DNA of 64,000 nucleotides from positions 25,757 through 89,756 of the forward strand of contig JANYHW010000178.1 of the NCBI GenBank assembly GCA_025358885.1, given 5' to 3'. Below are positions 35,257 to 43,020 of the stretch, piece after piece. This stretch comes from Cytophagales bacterium. Its GTDB lineage: Bacteria; Bacteroidota; Bacteroidia; Cytophagales; Cyclobacteriaceae. The notes under the pieces are model-generated. The model was not told the DNA's origin and made no database searches. It worked only from the letters and a program-made list of their open reading frames with translations. Each line of letters opens with the position of its first letter. Within the stretch, counting starts at the first letter, position 1. The position numbers and the translations under genes are program-made.

Positions 35257-35772
35257 TCAACGAGAGGCGGTCATTGCTTCCTGGTGGCGGATGGTACTCA
35301 CGGCAATGCCGAAATCGGAAGGAAAGGAAACATATGGAGCCACTTCGCGCAGGCCAATCTTCATGATCGCCATGTGGTGTACGGCATGCTCAATGTTATA
35401 AATCAATTCTCTGAAATAATTTGTCCCGACGGTTACGCTTCGGTCGCTGTTCCGGTCGTACCCCACTTCAAGGGATAGCTTCTGGTCCTCTTCCTGAGAC
35501 TTGATGAACTCAGTAATCTTTCGAATGGTGTTCAATGCAATGAACTTATCCGATTCAATTAGTTCATTGTGGTCGCGCTTGTCATAGTTGACCACACCCA
35601 TCTTGAAGCCCTTTTCAAGGCAGATAAAGAATTCCAGTGTATGACGTGTGTGCTGACCAATCGTTGAATTACTCAATGCAGCGGAGGGCCTGGCAAAGTC
35701 CTTTTTCTCCATCTGATGAATCACATCAGAGAGCTGATCTAGAATAGTAGTGCAAGCATCCGCTAGCTGCAT
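35257..35772 (-). CDS. DinB family protein
   Basis: 171 residues, a four-helix bundle of the DinB/YfiT type. Potential metal ligands are the His in GQHTRHTLEFF and the HxxxH-like pair in YNIEHAVHHMAIMKIG, at the expected helix positions. DinB proteins are metal-dependent and many act as thiol-dependent transferases or hydrolases; most have no known substrate. It is the first gene of the DinB/ATP-grasp/LysE operon, 8 bp before the ATP-grasp start. Confidence 0.85.
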   Translation of the reverse strand: MQLADACTTILDQLSDVIHQMEKKDFARPSAALSNSTIGQHTRHTLEFFICLEKGFKMGVVNYDKRDHNELIESDKFIALNTIRKITEFIKSQEEDQKLSLEVGYDRNSDRSVTVGTNYFRELIYNIEHAVHHMAIMKIGLREVAPYVSFPSDFGIAVSTIRHQEAMTASR

Positions 35773-35841
35773 AGGTTTTCAATTGGGTGCAAATTTAAAA
35801 CAAAAATTCATTGAATAAACGTGGGCTTGAGTGCAGCGGTT

Positions 35842-36303
35842 TCAGGGGATGAATTTTTTCCAGTGCTGGTCGCCTTTCGTTTTCAGGATATTTTCATTCT
35901 TGTTCCAGTCGGTCAGCGTATTGTTTCCCCAAAAATTATAGAACAGGTAAAGCCTGCCATCAAGTATTTTATGGGTTTCAGGATCAATCTTTACCTTTTC
36001 ACCATTCTCTCCCATCGCGTATGCACACCAGCCTCCATAAGCCGGTTCAAATTTCTCCGGTGTTGCAATAAATCTCTTCTGGTTGGAGCTGGTCGAAAAC
36101 CGGTATGACACTCCCTTAAATGAATAAGCAAATTCAGGTTTCCCCTCCGCAGGCTTATTGTCAAAATAACTTACGGGATCGTAGCCCCCGATGGCTACAC
36201 CTTTTTTAATGTTATAGTTGCTCTTTCTTTGGTCCTCCGTTTGGGCAAACACCATGGTGCTCACGAACATCAGACAAGTTGCGGCAAGTGGGAGAATCCT
36301 CAT
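35842..36303 (-). CDS. Exported YHS domain protein
   Basis: 153 residues from ATG 36303, which begins a signal peptide (MRILPLAATCLMFVSTMVFAQ); 32 upstream in-frame residues are not leader-like. The YHS domain spans IGGYDPVSYFDNKPAEG through YGGWCAYAMGENGEK, with a family-typical single Cys. YHS domains are small, often metal-associated modules. Here the domain is exported; similar stand-alone YHS proteins are common in Bacteroidota and their role is unknown. Confidence 0.85.
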   Translation of the reverse strand: MRILPLAATCLMFVSTMVFAQTEDQRKSNYNIKKGVAIGGYDPVSYFDNKPAEGKPEFAYSFKGVSYRFSTSSNQKRFIATPEKFEPAYGGWCAYAMGENGEKVKIDPETHKILDGRLYLFYNFWGNNTLTDWNKNENILKTKGDQHWKKFIP

Positions 36304-36401
36304 TGCAAATGGATCGTAAGGTTTTACCGTGTGTATAACGCAATGCCCTAAAAATCGGACAAACCAATGACAGCATTTGTCGTTTGCCTTACAATTCAAG
36401 T

Positions 36402-36893
36402 TTATTCGTTAGCGTCAGTCTTCAGAAAGCGCCAAACCAGTTCTGGCTCGTAACCCTTGCCGATGGCGTATCGGGCCGCCTTATCCCTTTTCTTGAACAC
36501 ATTGGAATCCGTAATATGAGCAAGCTTCTTTTTTAGAAGGTCCCGTAGGGTTTTGTGATAATCGCTGTCATCAATCTCACGAAGACCCTTTTCAATACAC
36601 CTGGGGGTAACACGATGGGCTTCCAACTCATGGGCTATTTTATTACGGCCCCATTTTTTTATCCTGAACTTACCTCCTGCAAAAGCTTTGGCAAAACGCT
36701 CTTCATTCAGGAACCCCTCTACAATCAATTTCGAAAGCATTTCTTCCACGTTGGCCTTATACAGACCATAAGAATATAGTTTGTCGCGGACTTCCTGATG
36801 AGATCGCTCTTGATAAGCGCAATAGCGGGTGATGGCCGGTAACGCTTCGGCAGGAGAATACTTTTTAGAGGCTTTGGAAACTGTCTGTTCCAT
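36402..36893 (-). CDS. recX: Regulatory protein RecX
   Basis: 163 residues. RecX binds RecA filaments and limits their activity. The protein consists of the expected tandem three-helix repeats: ITRYCAYQERSHQEVRDKL, VEGFLNEERFAKAFAGGKFRIKKWG, and the C-terminal repeat with DKAARYAIGKGYEPELVWRFL. No recA gene is adjacent, as is usual in Bacteroidota. It lies 98 bp upstream of the YHS gene on the same strand. Confidence 0.92.
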   Translation of the reverse strand: MEQTVSKASKKYSPAEALPAITRYCAYQERSHQEVRDKLYSYGLYKANVEEMLSKLIVEGFLNEERFAKAFAGGKFRIKKWGRNKIAHELEAHRVTPRCIEKGLREIDDSDYHKTLRDLLKKKLAHITDSNVFKKRDKAARYAIGKGYEPELVWRFLKTDANE

Positions 36894-36930
36894 AATTGTT
36901 CAATCCGCCGCCTTTGTCAGGTGGTATGGA

Positions 36931-37404
36931 CTATTTGACGAGCCCTTTGGCTTTCAGGATGCTGCCCAAAAATTTTCTTTCGTTGTCTGTATTGAAAATT
37001 TTGAATGGAAGGTGAATCAACTGCGCTTTGTTAACAAAAAGCAAATAATAATCCTTACCGACCTGTGCCTGTTTGATCTGGTCCCACTTCAAAGGCATAC
37101 CTTCGCGGGTGTTAAGTTTCATCAATATTTGCTGACTGTTAATTTCGTACGAAAATCTTTCGAACAGCATTTTGCCTTGTTCCAGTTGCGTTACCCCATA
37201 AAACTGTATCAGCCAAAAGAGCACAAATAGACCATACGCCGTCAGGCCACCAAAAATCCACCAAAAACTGGGAATCCAGAGGTACAACAGACATATGGCC
37301 ACCGCTATCGGGACTGCCCACCACATCTTCAGCAGGATGCTGCGGAGGGCCATTTTAATATAAAGGCTCTTCTCAAGTCGATAATTCCGTGTCTTGACAA
37401 TCAT
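36931..37404 (-). CDS. YcxB-like membrane protein
   Basis: 157 residues. Two membrane helices at ~24-75 (MWWAVPIAVAICLLYLWI and ILFWL-type segment) are followed by a cytoplasmic YcxB-like PH-fold: FERFSYEINSQQILMKL, MPLKWDQIKQAQVGKDYYLLFVN and IHLPFKIF. The order two helices then PH-like domain is characteristic of this family, whose role is unknown. An exact -7 element lies 21 bases before its ATG. Confidence 0.85.
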   Translation of the reverse strand: MIVKTRNYRLEKSLYIKMALRSILLKMWWAVPIAVAICLLYLWIPSFWWIFGGLTAYGLFVLFWLIQFYGVTQLEQGKMLFERFSYEINSQQILMKLNTREGMPLKWDQIKQAQVGKDYYLLFVNKAQLIHLPFKIFNTDNERKFLGSILKAKGLVK

Positions 37405-37425
37405 AATTTATTTCTAAATGGGGCG

Positions 37426-37433
37426 CAAAGTTA
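37426..37433 (-). promoter_or_regulatory. Putative -7 promoter element of the YcxB-like gene
   Basis: The minus strand reads TAACTTTG, an exact TAnnTTTG match 21 bases before the start codon at 37404. Confidence 0.4.
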
Positions 37434-37453
37434 ACAGGCACGCACCAAACCGC

Positions 37454-38320
37454 CTACTCAACACCCATCACTTTCAAACTCATGTCAAGGCTTTTGACCG
37501 AGTGTGTCAGGGCGCCTACAGAAATGTAGTCAACACCGCAGCATGCCACTGCACGCAGATTTTCTTCTGTAATGCCTCCACTGGCTTCTGTTCTAAATTT
37601 TCCATGGATGAGCTTAACAGCTTCGGCGGTGTCCTTGAGGCCCATGTTATCAAGCATGATGACATCCACTCCTCCAACCTCCAGCACTTCCCGGACCTCA
37701 TTCAGGTTGCGGGTCTCTATCTCTATGGCGAAGTCTTTATGCTCCACCAGCAGGAAGTTCCGCATGTTGGTGATTGCAGCCCGAATGCCGCCAGCCAAGT
37801 CAACATGATTGTCCTTTAACATCACCATGGTGTATAAGGCAAAGCGGTGGTTCAAACCGCCGCCGATGAACACCGCCCATTTTTCCAGCAAGCGAAAGTT
37901 AGGTGTCGTTTTGCGGGTGTCCATCAGCCGTGCTTTTGTCCCTTCCAATTGTTTACTTAGCCTTCGGGTAAACGTTGCAATCCCGCTCATTCGCTGGAGG
38001 CAATTCAGCACGAGACGCTCGGTACTGAGAATGGACTTTGCATGACCTTCTACAATAAACGCAACATCTCCAGATTTTATTTCTTCACCGTCCTTTTTCA
38101 GGAAAGTTACCTTCAATGTAGGATCAAACTGATGAAATATTTTTTCAGCCACTTCAAGTCCTGCAACAATTCCCTTGTCTTTAACCAGCAACCTTGCCCT
38201 CGCGGTAGCCCCTTCGGGTATCGCACCTTGTGCGGACAGGTCACCATCACCGATGTCTTCAGCCAGGGCAGAGGCAATGAAAGAATGAAGTGCTTCAGAA
38301 GTCAGGTAAGGCGGGTGCAT
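37454..38320 (-). CDS. nadC: Nicotinate-nucleotide pyrophosphorylase (carboxylating)
   Basis: 288 residues. NadC converts quinolinate and PRPP to nicotinate mononucleotide in de novo NAD synthesis. Family motifs are complete: EDIGDGDLS at the N-terminus, LNCLQRMSGIAT, DTRKTTPNFRLLEKWAV with GGGLNHR, MLKDNH, and the C-terminal phosphate site EASGGITEEN and VGALTHSV. Cytoplasmic hexamer or dimer. nadA and nadB are not in the window. It lies 29 bp downstream of the DUF4783 gene and may share its transcript. Confidence 0.96.
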   Translation of the reverse strand: MHPPYLTSEALHSFIASALAEDIGDGDLSAQGAIPEGATARARLLVKDKGIVAGLEVAEKIFHQFDPTLKVTFLKKDGEEIKSGDVAFIVEGHAKSILSTERLVLNCLQRMSGIATFTRRLSKQLEGTKARLMDTRKTTPNFRLLEKWAVFIGGGLNHRFALYTMVMLKDNHVDLAGGIRAAITNMRNFLLVEHKDFAIEIETRNLNEVREVLEVGGVDVIMLDNMGLKDTAEAVKLIHGKFRTEASGGITEENLRAVACCGVDYISVGALTHSVKSLDMSLKVMGVE

Positions 38321-38349
38321 GATGTAGAGTCATCGCCGTGAGGCGGCCT

Positions 38350-38739
38350 TTACTCTTTCACAAAACTGATTTCATGTACTAGATATTCTTCTCCCACCTG
38401 GCGGACACGCATCAGTACATTGTAGCTGTCGCTGCCGCTGATGTAGCGACCGATAGCAAACTGAAGTCCACCTTTAGAGGAACCCATGTGCACAATGCTA
38501 AAATCGTTGACAGGGTGTTTCTTGAAAAAATCCTTCAGGACAAACTCTGATTGTGCCTTGCTGTAGGTATTGATGTTTCCCTCCAGATTGATGTCCACAG
38601 AGACGGCAAAGGATTTGACCAGGGCCGCCGCATCGCTTGCCTTAATGGCATCTTTCATCGGGTTGAAAATCTCCGATTGCGCCTGAACAAGGCTAACAGA
38701 GGCCATGATCAACACCAACAAAACAGTAAAACGCTTCAT
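38350..38739 (-). CDS. DUF4783 exported protein
   Basis: 129 residues from ATG 38739, giving a signal peptide (MKRFTVLLVLIMASVSLVQAQ); the open frame extends 70 codons further upstream but that part is not leader-like and lies against the gpmI promoter. The mature domain is NTF2-like: FNPMKDAIKASDAAALVKSF, VLKDFFKKHPVNDFSIVHMG and YNVLMRVRQVGEEYLVHEI. DUF4783 is a Bacteroidota family of unknown function, probably periplasmic. It precedes nadC. Confidence 0.87.
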   Translation of the reverse strand: MKRFTVLLVLIMASVSLVQAQSEIFNPMKDAIKASDAAALVKSFAVSVDINLEGNINTYSKAQSEFVLKDFFKKHPVNDFSIVHMGSSKGGLQFAIGRYISGSDSYNVLMRVRQVGEEYLVHEISFVKE

Positions 38740-38826
38740 CGAATGGAATTCAGTCCAAAAGTATGCCATTAAATTCGCCCGGCCAAGGTGAAGCAAGTCA
38801 AAGCAACAAATCCGTCCTTGCACCCC

Positions 38827-38834
38827 TATATTTG
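38827..38834 (+). promoter_or_regulatory. Putative -7 promoter element of gpmI
   Basis: TATATTTG matches TAnnTTTG exactly, 17 bases before the gpmI ATG. No TTTG at -33 with standard spacing is seen. Confidence 0.35.
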
Positions 38835-38851
38835 AAGTAAAATTTGAATCC

Positions 38852-40378
38852 ATGAATAAGAAAGTGTTGTTGATGATCCTGGATGGCTGGGGAATTGCCC
38901 GGAACATCAAAGTTTCAGCCATTGACCAGGCGAAGACTCCATATATCAATTCACTCTACAAGAAATATCCGCACAGTCGGCTGGAGGCTTCGGGCCTTGC
39001 CGTAGGATTACCTGAAGGGCAAATGGGAAACTCGGAAGTCGGCCACATGAACATTGGCGCCGGTCGGGTAGTGTACCAGGATCTTGTTAGAATCAACAAG
39101 GCAGTAGATGAAAAGGAACTCGACCAGAATCCTGTATTGCTTAAAGCGCTTGAATATGCCAAATCCAATAAGAAGGCCATACATCTGATGGGGCTCTTAT
39201 CTGATGGAGGCGTGCACTCTCATATCAAGCACCTGGAGGGACTTTGCACCATCGCAAAGAACCACGGGTTGACAAACCTCTATATCCATGCTTTTACCGA
39301 CGGACGTGATACTGATCCAAAGGGAGGTGCCATTTACCTGAAGAATCTTCAGGATCATCTCTCTAAGACCACAGGAAAGATTGCCAGTGTGGTGGGGCGT
39401 TATTACGCCATGGACCGTGACAAACGCTGGGAGCGTGTGAAGCTTGCCTACGATTTGCTGACAAAAGGTGTGGGTGATAAAACTACCAACATCATTCAGT
39501 CGGTTGAAAAATGCTACGCAGCCGGAGTGACTGACGAATTTATCAAACCGATTGTCGCGACGGACAGCAAAGCAAATCCTCTCGGAATTATTCAGGAAGG
39601 TGACGTGGTGATTTGTTTCAACTTCAGGACTGACCGTGGAAGAGAGATCACGCAGGTGCTCACCCAACAGGATTTTCCAGAACATGGAATGAAGAAAATG
39701 AAATTGTACTACGTAACCATGGCCAACTATGATGACTCCTTCAAGGATGTTGAAGTGATCTTTGACAAGGACAACCTTCTCAATACCCTGGGGGAGGTAC
39801 TTGCCAAGGCAGGCCAGAAGCAAATCCGGATTGCCGAGACAGAAAAATATCCTCACGTGACTTTTTTCTTCTCCGGCGGGCGCGAGGAGGTTTTTCCGGG
39901 AGAAAGCCGGATACTCTGCCCTTCCCCAAAAGTGGCCACGTATGATCTTAAACCTGAAATGAGCGCTACGGATATTCGAGACAAAATCATTCCCGAACTT
40001 GAAAAAAAAGATGCCGACTTTATCTGCCTGAATTTTGCCAACCCGGACATGGTGGGCCACACGGGTGTATTTGAAGCTGCGGTGAAGGCTGTGGAAACAG
40101 TTGACCAATGCAATCAAGCGGTTACCGAAGCTGCCCGAAAGAACGGATATTCCGTTATCATCATCGCAGACCACGGAAACGCTGATATGATGATTAATGA
40201 CGATGGTACACCCAACACAGCCCACACCACGAACCTGGTGCCCTGCATTTTTGTTGATGACCAGTACCAAGGCAAGATCAAGGATGGTAAACTGGGGGAC
40301 CTCGCCCCCACCATTCTAAAATTACTCGGCACACCCGTTCCTAAAGAAATGACGGGAAACATTTTACTTGATATATAA
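38852..40378 (+). CDS. gpmI: 2,3-bisphosphoglycerate-independent phosphoglycerate mutase
   Basis: 508 residues, standard length. This glycolytic enzyme interconverts 3- and 2-phosphoglycerate with two Mn ions. The phosphatase-domain metal site starts at Asp11 (ILDGWGIA), the phosphoserine nucleophile is Ser61 (MGNSEVGHMNIGAG), and the second metal cluster appears as IADHGNADMMI plus HTTNLVP. The transferase insert has HAFTDGRDTDP and GRYYAMDRDKRWER. The next gene starts 4 bp after its stop and is translationally linked. Confidence 0.97.
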   Translation: MNKKVLLMILDGWGIARNIKVSAIDQAKTPYINSLYKKYPHSRLEASGLAVGLPEGQMGNSEVGHMNIGAGRVVYQDLVRINKAVDEKELDQNPVLLKALEYAKSNKKAIHLMGLLSDGGVHSHIKHLEGLCTIAKNHGLTNLYIHAFTDGRDTDPKGGAIYLKNLQDHLSKTTGKIASVVGRYYAMDRDKRWERVKLAYDLLTKGVGDKTTNIIQSVEKCYAAGVTDEFIKPIVATDSKANPLGIIQEGDVVICFNFRTDRGREITQVLTQQDFPEHGMKKMKLYYVTMANYDDSFKDVEVIFDKDNLLNTLGEVLAKAGQKQIRIAETEKYPHVTFFFSGGREEVFPGESRILCPSPKVATYDLKPEMSATDIRDKIIPELEKKDADFICLNFANPDMVGHTGVFEAAVKAVETVDQCNQAVTEAARKNGYSVIIIADHGNADMMINDDGTPNTAHTTNLVPCIFVDDQYQGKIKDGKLGDLAPTILKLLGTPVPKEMTGNILLDI

Positions 40379-40381
40379 TAT

Positions 40382-40882
40382 ATGCATCTGCCTTTTGATT
40401 CAATGCCAGGGCATTCGCGGCTGTGGGTATACCAGGCTAACAGGCCATTTGCTGCCGATGAACAAACGCACCTGACGAAAGGATTGCGGTCCTTATGTGA
40501 TGACTGGTCGGCACACGGTTCGCCATTGCACACCTCATTCACCTTGCAGTATGATCAATTTGTGGTCCTGGCCGTAGATGAACGACTGCATGGCGCAAGT
40601 GGTTGTTCTATCGACGGAAGTGTTCACTTCCTGAAAAACCTTCAGCAGTCGCTGGGGCTTGATTTTTTTGACCGTTCGCATGTGGCTTTCCTGCAAGAAA
40701 AAAAAGTAATGCTTTACGATCTCCCTGATCTGAAAAGGCTATTCGAAAAACATACACTATCTGCTGACAGTATTTCGTTTAACAATGCAGTGACCACACG
40801 GGATGAGTGGGTGAGACAATGGCTTCAACCGGTTAAAGATTCCTGGATGGCCCGTTATTTACCCAAAACTGCGGTAGCCTAG
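40382..40882 (+). CDS. Conserved Bacteroidota protein (often mislabelled 'ABC transporter ATPase')
   Basis: 166 residues, ATG four bases after the gpmI stop. No Walker A or ABC signature exists, so the common database label is not supported. Recognisable features are the N-terminal SRLWVYQANRPF, a central VVLAVDE...GASGCSIDGSV segment containing the only conserved-looking Cys, and LGLDFFDR. The close linkage with gpmI suggests coordinated expression; a shared pathway is not shown. Confidence 0.75.
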   Translation: MHLPFDSMPGHSRLWVYQANRPFAADEQTHLTKGLRSLCDDWSAHGSPLHTSFTLQYDQFVVLAVDERLHGASGCSIDGSVHFLKNLQQSLGLDFFDRSHVAFLQEKKVMLYDLPDLKRLFEKHTLSADSISFNNAVTTRDEWVRQWLQPVKDSWMARYLPKTAVA

Positions 40883-40922
40883 TAGCCATGGCGGATTTTA
40901 CTTTTTTGTACCTTTCGATGTC

Positions 40923-42962
40923 ATGATGAAAAGTCTCACGATCCGAACCATTGCCTGCTTAATTTATTCGCTTGCGGTACTGGCAGCCTGCAGTCCGGAG
41001 AAGAAAGCGTTGAAGAACTTTCGATATGGCAATTTTGAAGATGTAATCTCCTACTATCAGGGTGTGTTGAATAAACAGCCGGGCAATGGAAAAGCCAACT
41101 ATTACATTGCTGAAAGCTATAGGCAATCCAACCGGATAAAGGAATCAGAAAAATATTATGAGCGGGCAGGTGGTCCCGGCGTCAGCAAGGATTCTGTGTT
41201 GTTTTTTCTTTCTAAAGCGCAGCAAGCCAACGGCAAGTATGCCGAATCGAAACAGACTCTGGAAAACTTAAAGGGCTCCACAACAGTAGATGCCATGCGC
41301 GACAGGGCCAACAAAGAACTTACCGGTCTCAACAACCTGAGCCAACTGGATGAGAAAAAAAGCTATTACCGCATCAAGAACCTGGAGACCCTGAATTCCA
41401 ATTTCAGCGAATATTCGCCTGCCTACCTCAACGGTGAACTGTATTTTACTTCTTCCAGGTCCAACAGTCGTATTTACGCGGCTACAGGCACTCCCTATAC
41501 CGACCTCTACAAAGCAGAAACAAAAGGGGCTGTTGTCGACCCGAATACGGTCAAGGCCCTGCCTGTTGAAATCAATAGTCCGAATGTCAATGTGGGAACG
41601 ATTGCATTCGCGCCAGATGGCAAGACCATGGTGTTCGCAAAAGGCAATACGGGAAAGCGAAAAGGCGCCAACGATGTTGATCTGTATTTGTCCCGTTTCA
41701 GAAATGGCGAATGGTCGGAGGCGCAGCAAATTAATATCAACCAGCCCGACTCCTGGGAATCGTCTCCTGCATTCAGCCCCGACGGACGTACCCTTTATTT
41801 CGCGTCGAACCGAAAGGGCGGATTTGGCGGTCTCGATATTTACTCCGCCCAAATGGATTCACGTGGACGCTTTTCACGCGTGAGAAATCTTGGGTCCGAT
41901 ATCAACACGTCAGGCAACGAAATGTTTCCCTACGTGTCGGAAAATGGTAAGCTATATTTTTCATCGGATGGCCACCCTGGATACGGCATGATGGACTTGT
42001 TTGTGGTAAACCGGGCAAATGGAAAGACCGTGGTAGAAAACCTGGGGCAACCGGTGAACTCAACAGGGGATGATTTCGGTATTTTCCTGTTCAAACCCGA
42101 TCGTGGATTTTTCTGCTCCAACCGTGAAGGCGGCAAAGGCGACGATGACATCTATACTTTCATTAATGATGATCCAAACCTGAGGGTGGTCAACTACTAC
42201 CTGCAGGGAATTACATATTCCCTGAAGAAAGACAGCACCAAAGAAATTCTTGGCAATACGAAGGTCACGATCCTGGATGGACGGGGGGATGCGATGTCGG
42301 ACTTCGTTACAGGAAATGACGGGAAATTCCTTTTCCGCGTCTATGAAAATGAAAAGTATACGCTTATTGGAGAAACCGATGGTTATCTCACCAAGCGAGG
42401 TGCTTACACAACTAATGGCAAGTCTGTACCGCTGGAGACATTAAAAGAACTGATCACCAATATCACCCTGGATACGTTGCTGGTGCTTGACAGGCTGGAG
42501 AAGAATATCGCCTACCAATTAAAGAATATTTATTTCGGTTATGATAGTGCAAACATCAATCCGGCGGCAGCCCGCGAACTTGACAAACTTCTTGACGTGC
42601 TGAGCGATAATCCCGAAATAAAAATTGAACTGGGATCACACACAGACAGTGTCGGCTCTGTTGATTTCAACATCGGGCTATCACAGCGACGGGCACAATC
42701 AACGGTAAACTACCTGATCAAGAAAGGTATTGCTTCTGAACGCCTTGTCGCAAAAGGCTATGGAGAATCCAAGCCCATCGCACGGAACACCAATCCGGAT
42801 GGGTCAGATAACCCGGCCGGGCGTGGTCGAAACCGTCGCACCGAATTCAAGATCCTCGAAATAGGTGTTCGCCAGGAAAAGAAAGAAGGCGAGGATGACG
42901 AAGACAAATACTTCAAGAACGAGAAAAACGAGAAGAACGAGAAAAACGAAAACGATCAGTGA
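40923..42962 (+). CDS. PorE-like lipoprotein: TPR, PD40 propeller, CRD, OmpA domain
   Basis: 679 residues with a lipoprotein signal (LAVLAACSP). Domain order: TPR helices (~30-130), PD40 beta-propeller (~150-420; FAPDGKTMVFAKG, FSPDGRTLYFASN), a carboxypeptidase-regulatory-like beta domain (~430-530), and a full OmpA-C domain with SHTDSVGS and LSQRRAQS, so peptidoglycan binding is expected. This order matches Porphyromonas gingivalis PorE, a periplasmic T9SS component; related proteins with other roles exist, so PorE identity is a hypothesis. The C-terminus has a KNE repeat tail. An approximate -7 (TACCTTTC) ends 7 bases before the ATG. Confidence 0.88.
   Translation: MMKSLTIRTIACLIYSLAVLAACSPEKKALKNFRYGNFEDVISYYQGVLNKQPGNGKANYYIAESYRQSNRIKESEKYYERAGGPGVSKDSVLFFLSKAQQANGKYAESKQTLENLKGSTTVDAMRDRANKELTGLNNLSQLDEKKSYYRIKNLETLNSNFSEYSPAYLNGELYFTSSRSNSRIYAATGTPYTDLYKAETKGAVVDPNTVKALPVEINSPNVNVGTIAFAPDGKTMVFAKGNTGKRKGANDVDLYLSRFRNGEWSEAQQININQPDSWESSPAFSPDGRTLYFASNRKGGFGGLDIYSAQMDSRGRFSRVRNLGSDINTSGNEMFPYVSENGKLYFSSDGHPGYGMMDLFVVNRANGKTVVENLGQPVNSTGDDFGIFLFKPDRGFFCSNREGGKGDDDIYTFINDDPNLRVVNYYLQGITYSLKKDSTKEILGNTKVTILDGRGDAMSDFVTGNDGKFLFRVYENEKYTLIGETDGYLTKRGAYTTNGKSVPLETLKELITNITLDTLLVLDRLEKNIAYQLKNIYFGYDSANINPAAARELDKLLDVLSDNPEIKIELGSHTDSVGSVDFNIGLSQRRAQSTVNYLIKKGIASERLVAKGYGESKPIARNTNPDGSDNPAGRGRNRRTEFKILEIGVRQEKKEGEDDEDKYFKNEKNEKNEKNENDQ
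42915..42950 (+). repeat. Four 9-bp repeats encoding KNE tail
   Basis: Four consecutive copies of aaRaacgaR encode Lys-Asn-Glu x4 at the C-terminus of the OmpA lipoprotein, followed by NDQ and the stop. Units are in-frame triplets of codons, so slippage would change length without a frameshift. Confidence 0.75.
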
Positions 42963-42967
42963 TCATC

Positions 42968-43018
42968 TTACTTCGAATTTTGTTTTCAATTGCGCATAAC
43001 GTCCTGTCTGCGAAGTAA
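42968..43018. terminator. Inverted repeat between convergent genes
   Basis: TTACTTCG (42968-42975) and CGAAGTAA (43011-43018) are exact inverted copies around a 35-base spacer, in the 58-bp gap between the convergent OmpA and S9 peptidase genes. It could end both transcripts, but the long loop and lack of a T-run make it a weak candidate. Confidence 0.3.
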
Positions 43019-43020
43019 AT

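Noticed and set aside
39197-40270. 357-codon open frame on the minus strand opposite gpmI
   Set aside because: gpmI on the plus strand has complete catalytic motifs; the antisense frame has no family similarity and arises from codon bias.
40382-40882. ABC transporter ATPase annotation for the gene after gpmI
   Set aside because: No Walker A, Walker B or ABC signature motif in the translated sequence.
41268-41852. 194-codon minus-strand frame inside the PD40/OmpA lipoprotein gene
   Set aside because: Shadow of the propeller repeats; the plus-strand frame is fully explained by known domains.
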